The position numbers were made by a program, and so were the translations under genes. A model generated the notes under the pieces. The model ran no database searches. It saw only the letters and a list, made by a program, of their open reading frames with translations, and was not told the origin of the DNA. DNA of 64,000 nucleotides from Dipteronia dyeriana (lineage: Eukaryota > Streptophyta > Magnoliopsida > Sapindales > Sapindaceae), in contig CM065296.1 in assembly GCA_032871835.1 (NCBI GenBank), positions 9,744,001-9,808,000 on the forward strand. Reading direction: 5' to 3'. Positions 27,691-38,799 of this stretch are shown piece by piece (position 1 is the first letter of the stretch; every line of letters begins with the position of its first letter).

Positions 27691-28980
27691 TGTACCTCTC
27701 CAGATAATTTCCTAATCCAGCATAGCAGTAGGCAAATAAGTTAACCTGGTTGATCGTCATCCATGCTTGATGGACCCGATAGTTGCTTACTTTCAAGAAG
27801 GAAAGCTCCCAGAGGACCCAAATCAAGCTTGAAAACTTAAAAGGGCCTCAGTCCGCTACTGCTTGGTTGATGGACACCTTTACCATAGAGGAAGATCTAT
27901 TATCCTACTTTGATGCATGCATCCTGATGATACCAGCTGGACACTCAAGGAGGTTCAATTGGGGGAATGTGAGAACCATACCGGATGAGAAGCCTATCAA
28001 GTGCTTTGAATGGGTTACTACTGGCCAACCATACGTTATGATGCGAGACTGTTCATACAGTCATATAGACCTTACCAGAGGACATCTAATTTGAACCATC
28101 TACCTTCGGAACGTCTCTGCTCAATTAATTCACCTTACCCTTTTGCTATCTGGAGGTTGGCTTGATCAGACCACTTCTTACTGCTCTTGGTCAAGCCAAG
28201 CATGCTACAGTTGCAATCGACTACTTCACCCGATGGGTGGAAAATGGACCGCTCTCTAAGATAACAGAGGAAAACACCATTAACTTCATTAAGAAAAATA
28301 TTGTCTGCAGATTCGGTACCCCGATGGTCATTATCACTGACTTTGGCAAGTAGTTTGACAAAGCGTTCAAGGATTTCTGTGAAGACCTAGGAATTGACTT
28401 CCATTTTACGTCGGTAGCTCATCCCCAAACCAATGGCCTGGTAGAGGCTACCCACAAAACAATCAAAAATCACCTGAAGAAGAAGCTACAACATAAGTAG
28501 GGTAAATTGGTCGAGGAGCTCCCCGACGTGCTTTGGGCATACCGTACAACCAAGAGAACCGCGATCGGAGAGACCCCTTTCTCTTTAGCTTTTGGGGTAG
28601 AGGCAGTCTTATCGATTGAGCACAAGCTAACCTTGTTCAGGGTCTAACATTTCGAGCTAGAAAGTAACGAGGTCAAGCTAGACCTATTGGAGGAAAAACA
28701 AGAAAGGATGGCAGAAAATGTTGCCATCTACCAAAGCTAGATCGCAAGGTACTTCAACTAAAAGGTTAAAGCCTGCAGTTTCAAAAAACGACTTAGTGCT
28801 CCAGAAGGTAACCCAAAACACCATGACCCTGTCGGATGGGGTGCTGTCCCCAAACTGGGAGGCCCCTACCTATTGAAGATAGTCGTCTGAATCGTGGCCA
28901 ATAAGTTATAGGGTATGGATGGATGTCATATCGACCATACTTGGAATGCAGACCACCTCAAAAGGTTCTACCCATAAAAT
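27691..28980 (+). pseudogene. Integrase of the Tat element
   Basis: The N-terminal part reads YCLVDGHLYHRG, CxxP- and GYYWPT-like blocks in shifting frames. The core has TVAIDYFTRWVE, FGTPMVIITDFGK-stop-FDKAFKDFCEDLGI (second catalytic Asp) and AHPQTNGLVEATHKTIK (catalytic Glu). The C-terminal part shows LPDVLWAYRTT, ETPFSLAFGVEAV and LSPNWEAPY. Stops appear where Gln is usual (K-stop-FD, RV-stop-HFE, YFN-stop-K). Confidence 0.88.
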
Positions 28981-29159
28981 GATGAAGATTCCTTGCAAAC
29001 CTAAGTTAGGTACCAGTATAGGTACCTCGCAAGCATTGTAGTCATAAATTGATCATCAATAAAATCTCCATTTGTTTCTCCATCTTTGTTTATTTATGTT
29101 TTCGACAACGGTAATTCACCATGATCGCCATGAATCAGGGAAAGCCATATGGATAACCC

Positions 29160-29540
29160 GATGCCTTGGCCGGGCACCACCCTTCGCCAATAAGGGTTTG
29201 AGCGTAAATGCATAATTGCTAGCCAGATCTCAAGACCAGGATAACTAGATAGCATTCCTGATGCCTTGGCCGGGCACCACCCTCTGTCAAGCAAGGTCTA
29301 AGCGTACGTGCATAGTTGCTAGCCAGATCCCCCGAGACCAGGATAGCTAGATAGCATTCCTGATGCCTTGATCGGGCACTACCCCCCGCCAAGAAAGGTC
29401 TGAGCGTAAGTGTATATTTGTCATCCAGATCACAAGACCATGATAGCCAAAAGGGCATTCCAGATGCCTTGGTTGGACTACCACCTCTAAGAAGGATCTA
29501 GGTGTAAGTGCATAGCTGTCCGCTAGATCAAGATCACTAT
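29160..29540 (+). repeat. About 101-bp tandem array downstream of the Tat integrase
   Basis: The phrase gatgccttgg begins at 29160, 29260, 29362 and 29463, giving 3.5-4 units with gggcaccaccc, aaggtctgagcg and agaccaggatagc motifs. Tandem arrays in this region are a known feature of Tat-lineage elements. The open frames here are artefacts of the repeat. Confidence 0.9.
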
Positions 29541-30408
29541 GGTTGTTGAACTTCCCTGGTGTAAAGAGAAGAGGTACCTAGATTAACTCGACTAACTTTG
29601 TTCGTCTTAATACCAAAATTCCTAAAAATAGGAATGCCTGGTACCTCGATTCTTCTAGAAAGGAAAATCAATGTGGTAAAAGATCCCACGAGGATCACCT
29701 TGACCAAGTACCTCGGTAACTTGATACCTGTCATTTATTTACTCAAGTTTATTCTTTCACCTATTTTAAGTTGTTTTGTGTTGTCAGTGTTCATTTAAAC
29801 CAGACATGCACTGGGGACTTGAAGTGATGACGATGAACATCTCAGTCAAGGTATCATCTGAGTACCAGGGTACCACGACAAAGGGAGGACCCTGGTACCC
29901 AAACACTTGCTACACATCATTTCATCTAAGTCCTGATATGTGGATGGTCCAAGCCACGAGCGCAACATCCCAAAGGATCCAGAAGACCACTCAAATAGAG
30001 AGCCTTATGAATTACAACTCGTAGGATTAAATTTTTACTAAGCACCTGAAATTAGAACCAGTCATCAAGTCTATTGGATTTCATGCGTTTGGTAGATGTT
30101 AAATTCTTCTTGTATTGCCAAAATCTGTTTAAGTTAGGTATACACAGAGGACTGCATTCTAGGATAAAGTCAAGAGATGAAGCAATACAGATCCAACCAA
30201 GAGAGGATTCAACTCGATACAAGAATGGAAGAAAGAAAGACTTTTCTACTCATACCAAGCAAAGAGCCCATCCCCTGCTATCGGGCTACACGTATGTAAG
30301 AAAAAAGAGAAAATAACATGACAGAGTTTCTTTTTCCTTGGTCAAACAGAGTGCCTACACCTTTTTCGGGTGACATAAAAAGAAAATACAAACAAACAAA
30401 CTTCAGAT
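29541..30408 (+). other. Tat element spacer between tandem array and antisense ORF
   Basis: No conserved coding motif on either strand. Several GGTACC-type motifs (gaggtaccta, ggtacctcg) like those in the LTR recur. Confidence 0.5.
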
Positions 30409-33071
30409 TCAACCATCAACCTCGCTCTGATGATCCTCTTTCCCATCTCTATCTACTGGTACCTGCCCTTCTGCCCCACTAGTAGATTCGTCAACAGCCC
30501 GCTCCTCCACCACTACATGTGCCACCTTAGCTTGAGCCCCTACCTAGGCTAAATCAGACTGGACTCCTGCCATAGTATCTCGAGATGCAGCTTCAGCCCC
30601 AGTTTGCTTTGTCACCTTTTTGGTAGCATCCTAGACATTCCCCGCTTCTTGAGAAGCTGGCTGAATCTCTACCACATCAGCAGACCCATATGGAATATCA
30701 GGCATGATCAAAACTACCTCATTAACCTGATGTGCAATCTCAACTGAGGAAGGATCCACATTGGTAGCTCCCCTATTTGGTAGATGAGAAGAGATGAGCT
30801 GTTGATCTTCATTATCATCTGTACTTTCATTGGTTCCAGCAACTTGTGAAGGTCTTGCTCCATCAGTAACCGGGGCATTAATTTTTCTGGCTTTATTCAG
30901 GATCTCTTCCTTATTCCAGTTCTCGTTAACCTTTAAGTCAAAAGGGAAAGGCAGAGCCTTGGCTACCTGATAGGCTACGTAGAAGTAGCCATCTCCGAAT
31001 GAGAAATCTACCTCTGCCTTCAAGCTCACCATCTTATCGCGTAGAGACTGGTTCTCACTTTCCAGTTCTCGAATCATATCCCTTGTGATGTTCCTCTCTA
31101 ATGCGCGGCTGTTTGACCGAAGGACCTCGGTATCATATTCGCGTTTGTTTCACTCTACGCTACATTGGGCATCCTCGAGGGATTTGATGTTCTGGTCCGG
31201 GGCTTGGTTCAAACCCTGGTTATCAGTCTGCTGCCGAGCTTGCTCGTTTTGGGCATTTTCAAGCTTGGCCTTAGTGCTCTCAGCGTGTCTTATCATTGAA
31301 GTCTTATGAAGGTCTGTAAATGGTCATAATCAAGTTAGCTGCAACCCAAACACCAAACATATGTACGTCAAGGCAATATGAATCAGGACATTCCGTTTTA
31401 CCTCGGCTATAAGAGTAGAGCCATTGGTGAAAAGAATATCAGTAGGCATCGAGGTCATGGGGGTTAGACTCCTACCAAGACATGAAGCAATGAATCGGTC
31501 CACGATCTCGTTTTGACCAGTAATCCTTGGTCGGGATAGAGTTTGCTCTTGAGGAGTTACAACAATGGTGGCAGTAGCAGTTTCCAGACCCCCATATATT
31601 CTGAATGGTATTGAAGCAGGTGGGGGAGGAGGAATAGTAACAGTAACAGTAACAGTAACAGTGGTAGAGGTGGAAGCAGTAGTACTAGTAGCAGTAGTAG
31701 TAGAAGCAGCAATGGTATTAGCAGCAGAAGCGGCAGAGTCCTGACCTCTCACCCTAGTCAATTAGGATGCAAATACATCCATTTAAGACATGGGTTTATA
31801 AGGAAAGGAGAGAGGTACCCTGGGAATCCTAGCTGGAACAGGTATGTGTCCATCACCTCTTATCGAGGTAGGAGGATGAGGGATCCTAGCAGTTTGGACG
31901 ATTAGGGATCCGGGTGGGGTAGGAATCAAAGGAGGGTGTGGATCTTCTAGCTGCCTACACACCCTTTGAACCGGTAATAGGACAACAAAAATTGTAAAAA
32001 TCAACAAAGAGTTAGAATACACCAATAACAAGCAGAATATATGGATCAACAGAAATAGAGAGGTTCATCTTACCTGGAGAAGCAACAGAGATAAACAGGT
32101 AGCGGTTCACCCTATAGGGATTATAAGCATCCGAAGTAGGATACTCCAAGTTAACGAATTTCGGTTTGATAATCGCCTTTGGGATCGCCTTAGACTTTGG
32201 GGAGAGAGAATCCTTCTCTCAGACAGGCTTGCCACCGAACCAGGTAGAAACCTAGAACTCTGTCTCTTCGATGAAAACGGAACTCCCCCAGTTTCCACCA
32301 ACCACCACCATTCCTCATTTTAGGAGGAATCTTTCTTTGTAGCGCCCAGTACAATAAAATTCAAGTTGTTCTTCGCCCGAGCATAAAACTGCAACTTGGG
32401 ACAATGAGAATTAGAAGTATTCTGGAAATGGAACCTCAACTCGTCTAGTCCCAGTTCCCTATCAATGTTGTCTTTCTCGCACTGCTCATTCTACGGTACA
32501 AGAAAACCCACCAAACGCCTCCAAAAACTTGGTGTCAATTGGAGAGGAGCAAGCTGTAGGACGTGAAACACCCTGCGGAGTGATGGATGGAGAGGTAACC
32601 TTACCCCACTTTTGAAAGCAGCGGTATGAACAGAGAGCACGCCATATGAAGGACTGTACACATAGTACCTCCTATAGGGAATGGCGATTGTAATGCTATT
32701 AGGAATGCCGAATTTCTCCTTTAGACGATTGATCGATTCAGCTATGGCGGTGGAATCAGGTATGTTCCTGAAATTGTAAATGAGGGTGAGTACCCCATCT
32801 GGTGCAATAGTAGCGACCTCATTTGAGTTCCACTAGCTTTGACCTCGCCTGATTCCTCTTTGGAATCCCCTTCAACTATCTCCATCGGGGCATCTGGATT
32901 ATTTAAGAACTCTGCCCCAATGGTAACATTCCAGCTTAAATGGAGATGCAGATGAAGCGGGGGGACGTCGTTATCTCCTCTGTCTTCCTCTCGAGCTCGT
33001 TTCCCACGAGCGAGACTCAGTGAGTTACCCTCTATCAGTCTATCAATGCTATCATTATCGGAGTTCGACAT
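30409..33071 (-). pseudogene. Antisense ORF of the Tat element (Transposase_28-like)
   Basis: On the strand opposite to pol, a broken reading frame runs from ATG at 33071 (MSNSDNDSIDRLIEG, RGKRAREEDRGD) to TGA at 30409. The middle (about 32700-32300) has GVRLPLHPSLRRVFHVLQL and APLQLTPSFWRRLVGFLV, the signature of the family named 'putative gypsy type transposon' (Pfam Transposase_28). A Thr/Ser/Pro-rich low-complexity part coded by trinucleotide repeats follows (31590-31740), then a coiled-coil-like stretch ELESENQSLRDKMVSLKAE (about 31077-31021). Stops at 32310-32500 and near 30631 and 30540 break it. Antisense ORFs between pol and 3' LTR are known in Tat-lineage elements; their role is unknown. 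Confidence 0.82.
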
Positions 33072-33487
33072 GGTCTTAAGGAATTCTTGGTTTGAAAGTT
33101 GAAGAAAGAATAGATGAAGCTTGAAGAAGATAGAGAAAAGGATTAGGGATTCTTTTTGAATTTTGAAAGTAAGGGATTTTGGAAGCACGAAGGAAACGAT
33201 GGGGATTTGGGTTTGAAAAGGCATAATGGAATGGTAGCCGATAACAAAAGCGTGATCAAGAAGGCGAGATTTTCATCCTTGAAATGGGCTTATTGCCAAA
33301 AATCTCTCTACTTTCAAACGGAAACCTCACCCTCGCTTGACACGTGGACTTCATATTTAATACAAAGATTTCCTTCCAGATTCTGGTAACCGGTAGCAAA
33401 ACGAAAAATGGAAAATTTCCCAAACGAAACAGGAAATTTGACTCCAACCCCAAATCAATCATCAGTGTTCAAGTCAGAGAGGACTTC

Positions 33488-34455
33488 TGTTAATAGCCGT
33501 TTTTGGCAAACTGGAACCTGGTAAGAAACATCTCCTTATACCAGGTAGGAGTTACACGCAATGATCTACCTTGAGGTACCGGTTTTAACACAGCCATTGT
33601 ACCTCGATATTATTGTTGAAGCAAGATAAAGCTTTTAAACTTTCCATAGACCACCCGACTGTTACATATCCTACCCCTATAGCAGGAAGGAAGATGCTCA
33701 TAAAGCTCCTAGGTGATCATAAAGCGTCACGTCATTAGACTGGTACCTTGATGTACCACGCCATCAGACTGATGCCTTGAGGTACCTCGCCATCAGATTG
33801 ATCAAAGCGCCATTCTATCAGATCAAGTACTGTTAGGTACCTTGCCAATTAATTTTCAAGATCAGAATTATTTTCCAAACCGTAACAAGCTCCACGTACG
33901 CACCACCATAATGAAATAGTCTAAAGTGGAAACAAACACATCTTCTCCACAAGCCGATTCACTAGGGTCAACTATATTTAAATAGAAAATCGTGCCTAAT
34001 AAAGAGGGAGATCAATCCAGTGATCTTCTGCTTGTACGTCAAGGAAAAACCCTAATGGCTCCATGCATAAATACAAGGGTAAATACACGAAGAAGGGGAT
34101 TGAAAAATCGACTCCTAGAACCTTAAGAGCTATCGCTTAGTTCTACAATCAGAATTAAGCCATCACCATCGCCATTGCCATTGATAGTTGTGTCCACTTA
34201 TCGACATGTTCGAATTCACCACCTCCAGTTAGTTAAAGAGGGAAGAGAGGTTGAGAGTTATTCCATGTGCTGTACTTATTTCATTACTGAATAAAATAAC
34301 ACCATTTGGTTCACTATCATTCCACTCATACATTTCATCATTCTTTACACGTGAAACCGGTACCGAAGGTACCTACCCCGACCATGATCTACTTATGTTG
34401 CGGTCCTGAGGGTGTTAACTGAGATTTCTCATCCAAAACGAATTTATGGTTAACA
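33488..34455 (+). repeat. 3' LTR of the Tat element
   Basis: Full-length copy of 968 bp, TGTTAATAGCC...GGTTAACA, followed by GAAGG. It contains the same GGTACC-type repeats as the 5' LTR, plus about 105 terminal bases that the 5' LTR has lost. Confidence 0.9.
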
Positions 34456-34460
34456 GAAGG

Positions 34461-35078
34461 ATTTTGATGAAATCAAATAAATTTCAGGGTATTCAATTCA
34501 GATTTGTAAGGATTCCAAACAAATCTGGGTCTATTCAAAAAGTCATGGATTTGGATGGATTTGAAAAAGGAAAAGTATAAATAGAATAACTCTTCACAAA
34601 TCTTGTCATTTATCCATGGATTTCCATTGGTTTCTCATTTTTAAACACTCTCATTCGTCTCATCAAAAAACACCAATTTAAAATACACAAATTAGTTTCA
34701 AAACACAAGTCCAGTTCATAACCTAACACTTCCAAAAACAATAAAATCAAAATCATTTTCAGATTTTTTTTCTTCTTGGCCAGTTCATAATCCATTTTTT
34801 CTTCTTGATCAGATTTTTTTTTCTTTCAATCCAGTTCAAAAACCTCATTTTTTTCAATCAAAATCACATTTTCAATAATTATATATATATAAAAAAATCA
34901 AAATCACATATTCAAATGAGACCCATCTATGATGGAGAGATATGATCCGTGTCTGTTTGGAAGAGTTTGTCTACTGGCTAAAAGAGTTTTTTTAATTAAA
35001 AAAGCTCTTTTAAAAAAAATATTGTGTCGTTTGGTTATCACCCAGTAGAGCTTTTAGATGATTAAAAAATCTGTTTTA
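34461..35078. other. Right part of the nested target repeat, then a short hAT-like end
   Basis: From 34461 the sequence resumes the repeat that flanks the Tat, MULE and hAT-like insertions on their left. The motif ggtattcaattcagatttg (34493) resembles 10573-10588 and 15117-15132. A second short element seems to start near 34949 (gtgtctgtttggaagag) and to continue after the LTR element at 37635-37880. No genes; an open frame at 34610-34795 has no recognisable product. Confidence 0.5.
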
Positions 35079-35647
35079 TGACGCAGCGGGGTATAGCGAA
35101 AAATAAGAATGATCACTTTATCGAACCCTGAGGCATACTCAGACGAACTTTGACACAACGATCGATAGTTACCCAAACATGGACAGCCATGCAGAGGCCA
35201 TCATTCCCTAATCTTCGTTAGAAAATGGTGCTCTCGAATCCTCAAAGAGCATGTCGAATCCACGATTGATAAATGTTCAAAAGGAACGATTTTATTAAAA
35301 TCAATCAAAGGTTAAAAGTTACAATAATTAGAAATAATAAGACTATTTATAATAAACTAATCCTAATACGACTCGAATACGACATTACTTAAAAAGACTA
35401 AAACAAGAAAAGATCAAAACTAATCAGAATATTCTAAGATTCATGACTCATAACTTGACTGGAAAACAAAGATCAAATCTTACCCAAAAGGTAAGTTTGA
35501 TTTATTTCTAAAACCTAAATTTAATTCCTAATCAAAATAAAACAAATAAACTTACTAAACAATAAAATACCCAAATTAACAAAATAAAAAAAATAAAAAA
35601 AATTGTTCGACATGGACCGCGGTTCCTTCATCTTTGTCCTACATCAG

Positions 35648-36205
35648 TCACCCCTTCTTAAAAAGAACACGTCCTCGAGTTTGGTTGAAACACGCGGAAA
35701 GATAGGTAAACAAAAAAGAACCCATATTTGTCTTGTGGGAGTGGTAAACGTAAACCGCAAAATCTCTCCGTAGTTCATCCCAAATCCACAACGGCACCAC
35801 AACAATTGTCCAACGGAATGCAGAAGATGTCCAAGGTATTAGCCACTGGCGATGCCTATTGGTTGCGGCTTGGACCGCTGGACACCTATAGAGGTTTGGA
35901 CAATAGCGATTCCTCGTTGCTAGCTCTTCCCATCCCACATAGTATTCTCCTCCTCTTAGAATAAACTCGTCCTCGAGTTTGGTAAGGTTTTGTTTGGGTG
36001 GATAATACTTCAAATGAAGCATCTTGTCAATCACTGGCTTGAAAAAATATACTTCATATGGCAAAAACAATGTTGGATCTTCAAAATCCAAATCAAGAAA
36101 AATAATCTTCAAATTACCCCAATAAAAATTGTGTGGATTTTCAAATAAGTTATCACCCTCTTTATCAATAGAAATCGATTTAGCTTTCAGTTTTGCTTCA
36201 ACCAT
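35648..36205 (-). CDS. Short ORF of the non-autonomous LTR element
   Basis: 185 codons, M-V-E-A-K-L-K-A to K-K-G-stop. It reads VIDKMLHLKYYPPKQNLTKLEDEFILRGGEYYVGWEELA and, toward the end, FNQTRGRVLFKKG, phrases I associate with the tail regions of plant non-autonomous gypsy-related elements. The C-terminal half is translated from sequence next to the polypurine region before the 3' LTR and may not be a real protein. No known domain is recognised. Confidence 0.45.
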   Translation of the reverse strand: MVEAKLKAKSISIDKEGDNLFENPHNFYWGNLKIIFLDLDFEDPTLFLPYEVYFFKPVIDKMLHLKYYPPKQNLTKLEDEFILRGGEYYVGWEELATRNRYCPNLYRCPAVQAATNRHRQWLIPWTSSAFRWTIVVVPLWIWDELRRDFAVYVYHSHKTNMGSFLFTYLSACFNQTRGRVLFKKG

Positions 36206-36214
36206 ATCTAAAGT

Positions 36215-36700
36215 TCAATCAATATCAATGGTTGGATCACAGTCTTCAACTTCTAAGATCAAAGACTCGTCTTCAATGACTTCAACAATTTCAATTTCAT
36301 ACGAAATATCTTCAACTGTATCTTCTGCATAACAAAAATCTTCAAAATAATAATTTGGAAGATATTCCTCTTGCATTACTTGTTTCATCACATGCCATGA
36401 TTGGATCCTATTAATTCCAAATCTTTTCCAATCCTTTTGAAAGTCTTCCCACCAAATTAATGCATCGTTTTTCAAATAAATTTCTACAATTAAAACTTTC
36501 AGACTTTCTTCAGCTTTCTGATATGCAAAATATTCTTCAACTTCTTTCAACCAATTAATAAATTCTTCAGTTTTCATATGACCAGAAAAAAAATCGAAGT
36601 CTTGATTGATAATCATTATAGCTCGAAAAATAATTATTGGAACCAAGAGAACCATTGAAACCCATTGAGAACCAAAATTAGAGTCTAAAAAAAGTACCAA
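36215..36700 (-). CDS. Gag-like ORF of the non-autonomous LTR element
   Basis: 161 codons. The segment FFSGHMKTEEFINWLKEVEEYFAYQKAEESLKV followed by NDALIWWEDFQKDW resembles the capsid core of plant Ty3/gypsy Gag (F-x-G...F-x-x-W...E-x-F-F...A-x-x-W-W). The rest is acidic, with no zinc knuckle and no catalytic domain. It is separated by one stop from the ORF at 35648-36205. Confidence 0.65.
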   Translation of the reverse strand: MVLFLDSNFGSQWVSMVLLVPIIIFRAIMIINQDFDFFSGHMKTEEFINWLKEVEEYFAYQKAEESLKVLIVEIYLKNDALIWWEDFQKDWKRFGINRIQSWHVMKQVMQEEYLPNYYFEDFCYAEDTVEDISYEIEIVEVIEDESLILEVEDCDPTIDID

Positions 36701-37634
36701 AATTTGAACCCTGAGAACTACTTACGAAAAATAAATTCACTCGTGGCTTCAGGTGTGTGTGACGAGTGCGGCTTTAATGGGTGTGATGGTGGGCGCAATT
36801 TGAAATACTTGGAACTCGTGAGGCGAATCTGAAATTTCTAGCACTGTTGAGGCTGATTCACAATTTCTGATGTCTCTGAGACTGATTGTAAATTCTCGAA
36901 ACTATCACACAAACACTCTCACTCTTTTTTTTTTTTCAATTTCGTTTCTCTATTTTTTTTTTTTTTTATGGGGGATATGGAGGGTGAATATATGGTGTTT
37001 AGGAAGGTAGTTGGTTGTGGTCCGTGGACGCTGAGCCTAGCATAGAGGTAGACTCGGTCGCTCTGATACCAATTGACGCAACGGGGTATAGCAAAAAATA
37101 AGAATGATAACTTTATCACACTCAGACGAACTTTGACACAGCGATCGGTAGTTACCCAAGCATGGACCGCCATGCAGAGACCATCATTCCTTAATCTTCG
37201 TTAGAAAATGGTGCTTTCGAATTCTCAAAGAGCATGTCGAATCCACGACAGATAAATATTCCAAAGGAACGATTTTATTAAAATCAATCAAAGGTTAAAA
37301 GTTACAATAATTAGAAATAATAAGACTATTTATAATATACTAATCCTAATACGACTCGAATACGATATTACTTAAAAAGACTAAATCAAGAAAAGATCAA
37401 AACTAATTAGAATATTCTAAGATTCATGACTCCTAACTTGACTGGAAAACAAAGATCAAATCTTACCCCAAAGGTAAGTTTGATTTATTTCCAAAACCTA
37501 AATTTAATTCATAATCAAAATAAAACAAATAAACTTACTAAACAAGAAAATACCCAAATTAACAAAATAAAAAAATAAAATAAAATTGTTCGACATGGAC
37601 CGCGGTTCCTTCATCTTTGTCCTACATCATTTTA

Positions 37635-38799
37635 CGTCTACATGGAGAAGCTCAAATTTTAGGTTTTTCCAAGTAGATCTTTTTGAGTTTTTTTAATAAC
37701 ACTAAAAAGTCTAATATAATCTTATCATTTAAAATAGTTTTTGAATATTTTGATAATCTTACCATTTAAAAAAGCTTTTTTTAATTGACAACTAAACGAC
37801 CAACATCTTCCTATCAAAAGCTCTACCTGTAAATTGTCTACTTTAAAAAATCTACTCCTAAAAAATCTACTTGAATAAACGGAACCGAAGTCATGCTCCA
37901 TCAGACTCCATATCCATCGACCATTAATCTCTTGGAAGACATCTGGATCTTTCCACCATACTTTCTCCCAAAAAAACAGAACATAGCCATATATATATAT
38001 TCATACAGATATAGATAGAAAAAAGAGAGGGTTTTTAAGAGAGAAATATAGAGGGACAAAGTCAAAATCAAAATCAAAATCGAAACTTTAACTGAGAGAG
38101 AGAGTAAAAAAAATAAAAACAGAGAGAGCTGCTGACAAAGAGGCGGTGCTGAGATTTCTGCGGTTGCTTCAGTAGAGATGATTTATAAATCAATGCTAAA
38201 ATGTTGAACAATCTTTTTTTTTTTTCAAGACAAATCGTTATAAATACATCAAATTCTATACAATTCTATGTAATGAATACTGACGAATTTCAATGAACTT
38301 TTTACACAATTATGACAAAATCTAATGAATATATATGAGATTTGTGAATTTTACCGAAAACTATCATTTAAAATAAATTTATCAAACTTCAATGAAATCA
38401 AGATTGAATACGCCCCAAAATCAACAGCCATGATTGAATTACAATGTTGAATGAAGCACGAGTGCAGAAATTGTAAAAAGAAAAACGAATTCAAAATGCA
38501 AAAACATTCGGTGGGAGGACGTACTATCCGACATGATGCGCTCCCTTTCATAATTTGATTTGCTACAACCGTTGTTGAATATTTGATTCTCCCTGATTAT
38601 TCTGTCATGCATAAAAGATTTTATATAATTACCTTTTTTATTTTAATTTGAATTGTTTATATATTATTTAATATTTTTATTTAATCTAATATCATATACC
38701 TTCATAAATAGGCCTCTGAATAGAACAGTATCTAAAAAATAATAAAATTATTCTTCTCTCTTATATATTTTACGGCTGAAATTAATCTTTCTTTTCAAG
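37635..38799. other. Intergenic DNA 3' of the first NPF gene
   Basis: Holds the right part of the short hAT-like element (to about 37885, ending gaataaacggaacc), an AG-rich patch at 38090-38110, and a MITE-like tract at about 38220-38418 that ends in gaatacgcccc, an inverted echo of the ggggtattcaat motifs around 9580 and 34490. No gene. Confidence 0.45.

Larger units (their letters stand above)
15138..34455 (+). mobile_element. Tat-lineage Ty3/gypsy retrotransposon, internally deleted and split
   Basis: The LTRs start TGTTAATAGCCG at 15138 and 33488. The 3' LTR ends TTAACA at 34455 and both outer flanks are GAAGG (15133-15137, 34456-34460), a perfect 5-bp target-site duplication. The order is LTR, first RNase H, [Athila-like insertion], second RNase H, integrase, a 101-bp tandem array, an antisense ORF, LTR. 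A double RNase H and an antisense ORF between pol and the 3' LTR are hallmarks of plant Tat-lineage elements (Tat, Ogre, Retand, Grande type). The end of the 5' LTR, primer site, gag, protease and reverse transcriptase are missing: LTR homology stops near 16051 and RNase H starts almost at once. Without the 10.7 kb insert the remnant is about 8.7 kb. Confidence 0.92.
35079..37629 (-). mobile_element. Non-autonomous LTR retrotransposon (about 2.55 kb)
   Basis: LTRs 35079-35646 (568 bp) and 37074-37629 (556 bp) both run TGACGCARCGGGG...CCTACATCA. Perfect TTTTA duplications flank it (35074-35078, 37630-37634). Inside the right LTR lies TTGGTATCAGAGCGACC on the minus strand (about 37057-37073), the classic initiator-Met tRNA primer site. 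The 1.43-kb interior has only a gag-like part and a short downstream frame: no protease, RT, RNase H or integrase. It would need enzymes from another element to move. Confidence 0.92.

Noticed and set aside
29094..29458. Minus-strand frames with GGARPRHQECYL repeats
   Set aside because: They are translation of the 101-bp tandem array of the Tat element.
31330..31761. Thr-rich protein as a separate gene
   Set aside because: It is part of the broken antisense ORF of the Tat element; the Thr run is a trinucleotide repeat.
37057..37073. tRNA gene at TGGTATCAGAGC sites (also 47702-47714 and 62207-62221)
   Set aside because: These are primer-binding sites complementary to the 3' end of initiator-Met tRNA next to LTRs; no tRNA cloverleaf surrounds them.
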